A DNA stretch of 7,325 nucleotides from Candidatus Omnitrophota bacterium (lineage in GTDB: Bacteria > Omnitrophota > Gorgyraeia > B26-G9): the NCBI GenBank assembly GCA_030630245.1, contig DAOVNL010000037.1:1-7325 (forward strand), read 5' to 3'. A model generated the notes under the pieces. The model saw only the letters and a list, made by a program, of their open reading frames with translations. It made no database searches and was not told the origin of the DNA. Both the position numbers and the translations under genes were made by a program. Shown here piece by piece: positions 6,244 to 7,325 of this stretch. Each line of letters starts with the position of its first letter. The stretch's first letter is position 1.

Positions 6244-7206
6244 CTAATAAAATTTATAACGCAGGGATAGTAATGCCAGAAAAAAAGGAATACTTACAAC
6301 CGCAAAAAGATGCGTAATGAGCAATGCCCTGCCGATAAGACCGTATTTTGCCCTCTGATAAAAAGAAACTACTCCTAAATTTATCGCACTGGGCATCACC
6401 GCTTCAATAAGCAGCAGCAATGCAATGAATTCAGGCAATTTGAAAAACAGAACAATTCCGAGTGCGATTACGGGCATAACGATTAATTTGCTGAAAAGGA
6501 CTTTAAGAAAAAAACTTTTCCGGATGATAACCTGTATACTCATGGCCTCTGCCAAAATAATACCCAGGCTTAGAAGCGCAACCGGCAAGGTGCAGTTTCC
6601 CAGCAGCTCAGTTACCCTCATAACCGAGGCCGGCATAAACGGCTTCATATTAGCGGCGATAAACAGCATTGATATTATCAATGCTACAAGCGGAGGACTG
6701 AAAATTTTTTTGAATTGAAACCTGCGCTCTCCGGGATGTAAAAACTGGATCCCGAACCCCCAGAATACGATATTAAACCCCTGGATAAAAAGGAAAATAC
6801 GCGTAAACATTTCTCTTGAAATCTCATCAGGATAAATTGAAGCAACAAGTATAAGCGGTAAATAACCGCAGTTTTGAAAGGCAATCAGGCAGATAAACTC
6901 AGCTTTCTCTTTTATGCTCCTGTCAATAGCGCATACTGCGCTGCCGACTATAAAACCAAGCGCGGAAACACCCACTCCAAGTACGGGATAAATCCACCAG
7001 TCCCGGGGAGATGTAAAGCTGAAATACTGGATCAAATGGTTAAAAATAAGGCAAGGAAGAAATAAATTTATGGTCAGCGCGCTTAGAGCTCTCAACCCCT
7101 GCTTATCAACAAGCTTCAATTTAGAAAAAAGAACTCCGATAGATACAAGGAAAAATATTTCTATCATTCCGGAAAAAACTCTGGCGAAATTCAACAAAAA
7201 TTCCAT
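6244..7206 (-). CDS. AEC-family permease (auxin efflux carrier / MleP-like)
   Basis: This 320-residue, very hydrophobic protein has about ten predicted membrane helices in two sets of five (roughly 8-28, 39-60, 70-94, 103-123, 131-155, 168-187, 202-222, 231-256, 259-281, 289-313), the usual AEC layout. Family-like features are the proline-broken helix NLFLPCLIF (47-55) in the first half, FQNCGYLPL (110-118), and EAVMPSAIN (268-276), the matching crossover region of the second half. AEC proteins are inner-membrane secondary carriers; characterised bacterial members move malate, malonate or other small organic acids, and the name does not imply auxin transport. The substrate here cannot be read. 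The ATG is preceded by AAGG about 8 bases upstream. The gene ends in tandem stops TAG TAA. It faces the phosphorylase, so the two are not co-transcribed and no functional link is implied. Confidence 0.88.
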   Translation of the reverse strand: MEFLLNFARVFSGMIEIFFLVSIGVLFSKLKLVDKQGLRALSALTINLFLPCLIFNHLIQYFSFTSPRDWWIYPVLGVGVSALGFIVGSAVCAIDRSIKEKAEFICLIAFQNCGYLPLILVASIYPDEISREMFTRIFLFIQGFNIVFWGFGIQFLHPGERRFQFKKIFSPPLVALIISMLFIAANMKPFMPASVMRVTELLGNCTLPVALLSLGIILAEAMSIQVIIRKSFFLKVLFSKLIVMPVIALGIVLFFKLPEFIALLLLIEAVMPSAINLGVVSFYQRAKYGLIGRALLITHLFAVVSIPFFLALLSLRYKFY

Positions 7207-7270
7207 TTTTATACCTTAATTTTAGATGAGAAATCAAATTAGCTTTCGCTTTTTAATGAAGATCCGGTAT

Positions 7271-7325
7271 CTATAAAGAAGGATTGTGCATGTAATCCAG
7301 GATTAAATCTGTTGATGCTTTATCC
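7271..7325 (-). CDS. Possible C-terminal tail of an upstream gene (partial)
   Basis: One minus-strand frame is open from the right edge to a TAG (complement of 7271-7273) and reads DKASTDLILDYMHNPSL, a composition plausible for a soluble protein C-terminus. The other two minus-strand frames have stops within the first 21 bases of the edge. If real, the gene ends 64 bases before the permease start, consistent with a shared transcript. Seventeen codons are too few to name a family, and chance openness is quite possible. Confidence 0.3.
   Translation of the reverse strand, partial: DKASTDLILDYMHNPSL

Noticed and set aside
7207..7236. Possible promoter TTGATT, 18 bases, TATAAA upstream of the permease
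   Set aside because: The -10-like box ends one base before the ATG, which would put the RNA start inside the gene, and it overlaps the AAGG ribosome site. A transcript from further upstream is more likely.
7293..7305. Perfect palindrome TAATCC-A-GGATTA near the right edge, sharing GTAATCCAG with the 12-bp repeats
   Set aside because: It is short, lies within the possible coding tail, and a nine-base match to the repeat unit can arise by chance. I do not treat it as a linked site.

Overview
The window (7,325 bases, moderate to low GC, tightly packed genes) looks like bacterial chromosome. It has Shine-Dalgarno-led genes, two consensus-like sigma-70 promoters and short gaps or overlaps between co-directional genes. 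An ATP-dependent DNA ligase of the archaeal/LIG1 type, a two-gene piece of the dTDP-rhamnose pathway and a GH94-like phosphorylase fit an uncultured lineage such as Omnitrophota or a similar candidate phylum. That placement is a guess from gene content, not shown by the sequence.

Layout. Bases 1-3022 form one minus-strand operon, read right to left: rfbB (dTDP-glucose 4,6-dehydratase), rfbD (dTDP-4-dehydrorhamnose reductase), a Nudix hydrolase, and the N-terminal third or more of an ATP-dependent DNA ligase that runs off the left edge. The genes overlap by 31 bases or are separated by 2 and 14 bases. Bases 3023-3444 are a divergent control region. From 3445 a single 907-residue GH94-type glycoside phosphorylase runs on the plus strand to 6168. 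After a 75-base convergent gap comes a minus-strand AEC-family permease (6244-7206). At the right edge a 17-codon tail may be the end of another minus-strand gene.

The divergent region is the least ordinary part. It has a promoter for the rfb operon (TTGACA, 17 bases, TAAAAT) and one for the phosphorylase (TTGATT, 17 bases, TATAAT). Between them lie 3.3 copies of a 12-bp tandem repeat that abut the rfb -35 box. A 118-bp element with 22-bp near-perfect inverted termini follows directly, and a 21-codon open frame almost fills its interior. By position neither predicted transcript covers this element, so it acts, if at all, as DNA. The two simplest readings are a miniature inverted-repeat transposable element or a paired operator shared by the two promoters.

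How the genes work together: RmlB and RmlD supply two steps toward dTDP-L-rhamnose for cell-surface glycan, but rmlA and rmlC are not here. The phosphorylase has no export signal and probably interconverts a beta-glucoside and a sugar 1-phosphate in the cytoplasm. A glucose 1-phosphate product would be the precursor that RmlA uses to make dTDP-glucose, which gives a possible but unproven metabolic link across the divergent promoter. The Nudix enzyme and ligase look like housekeeping or repair passengers in the operon.
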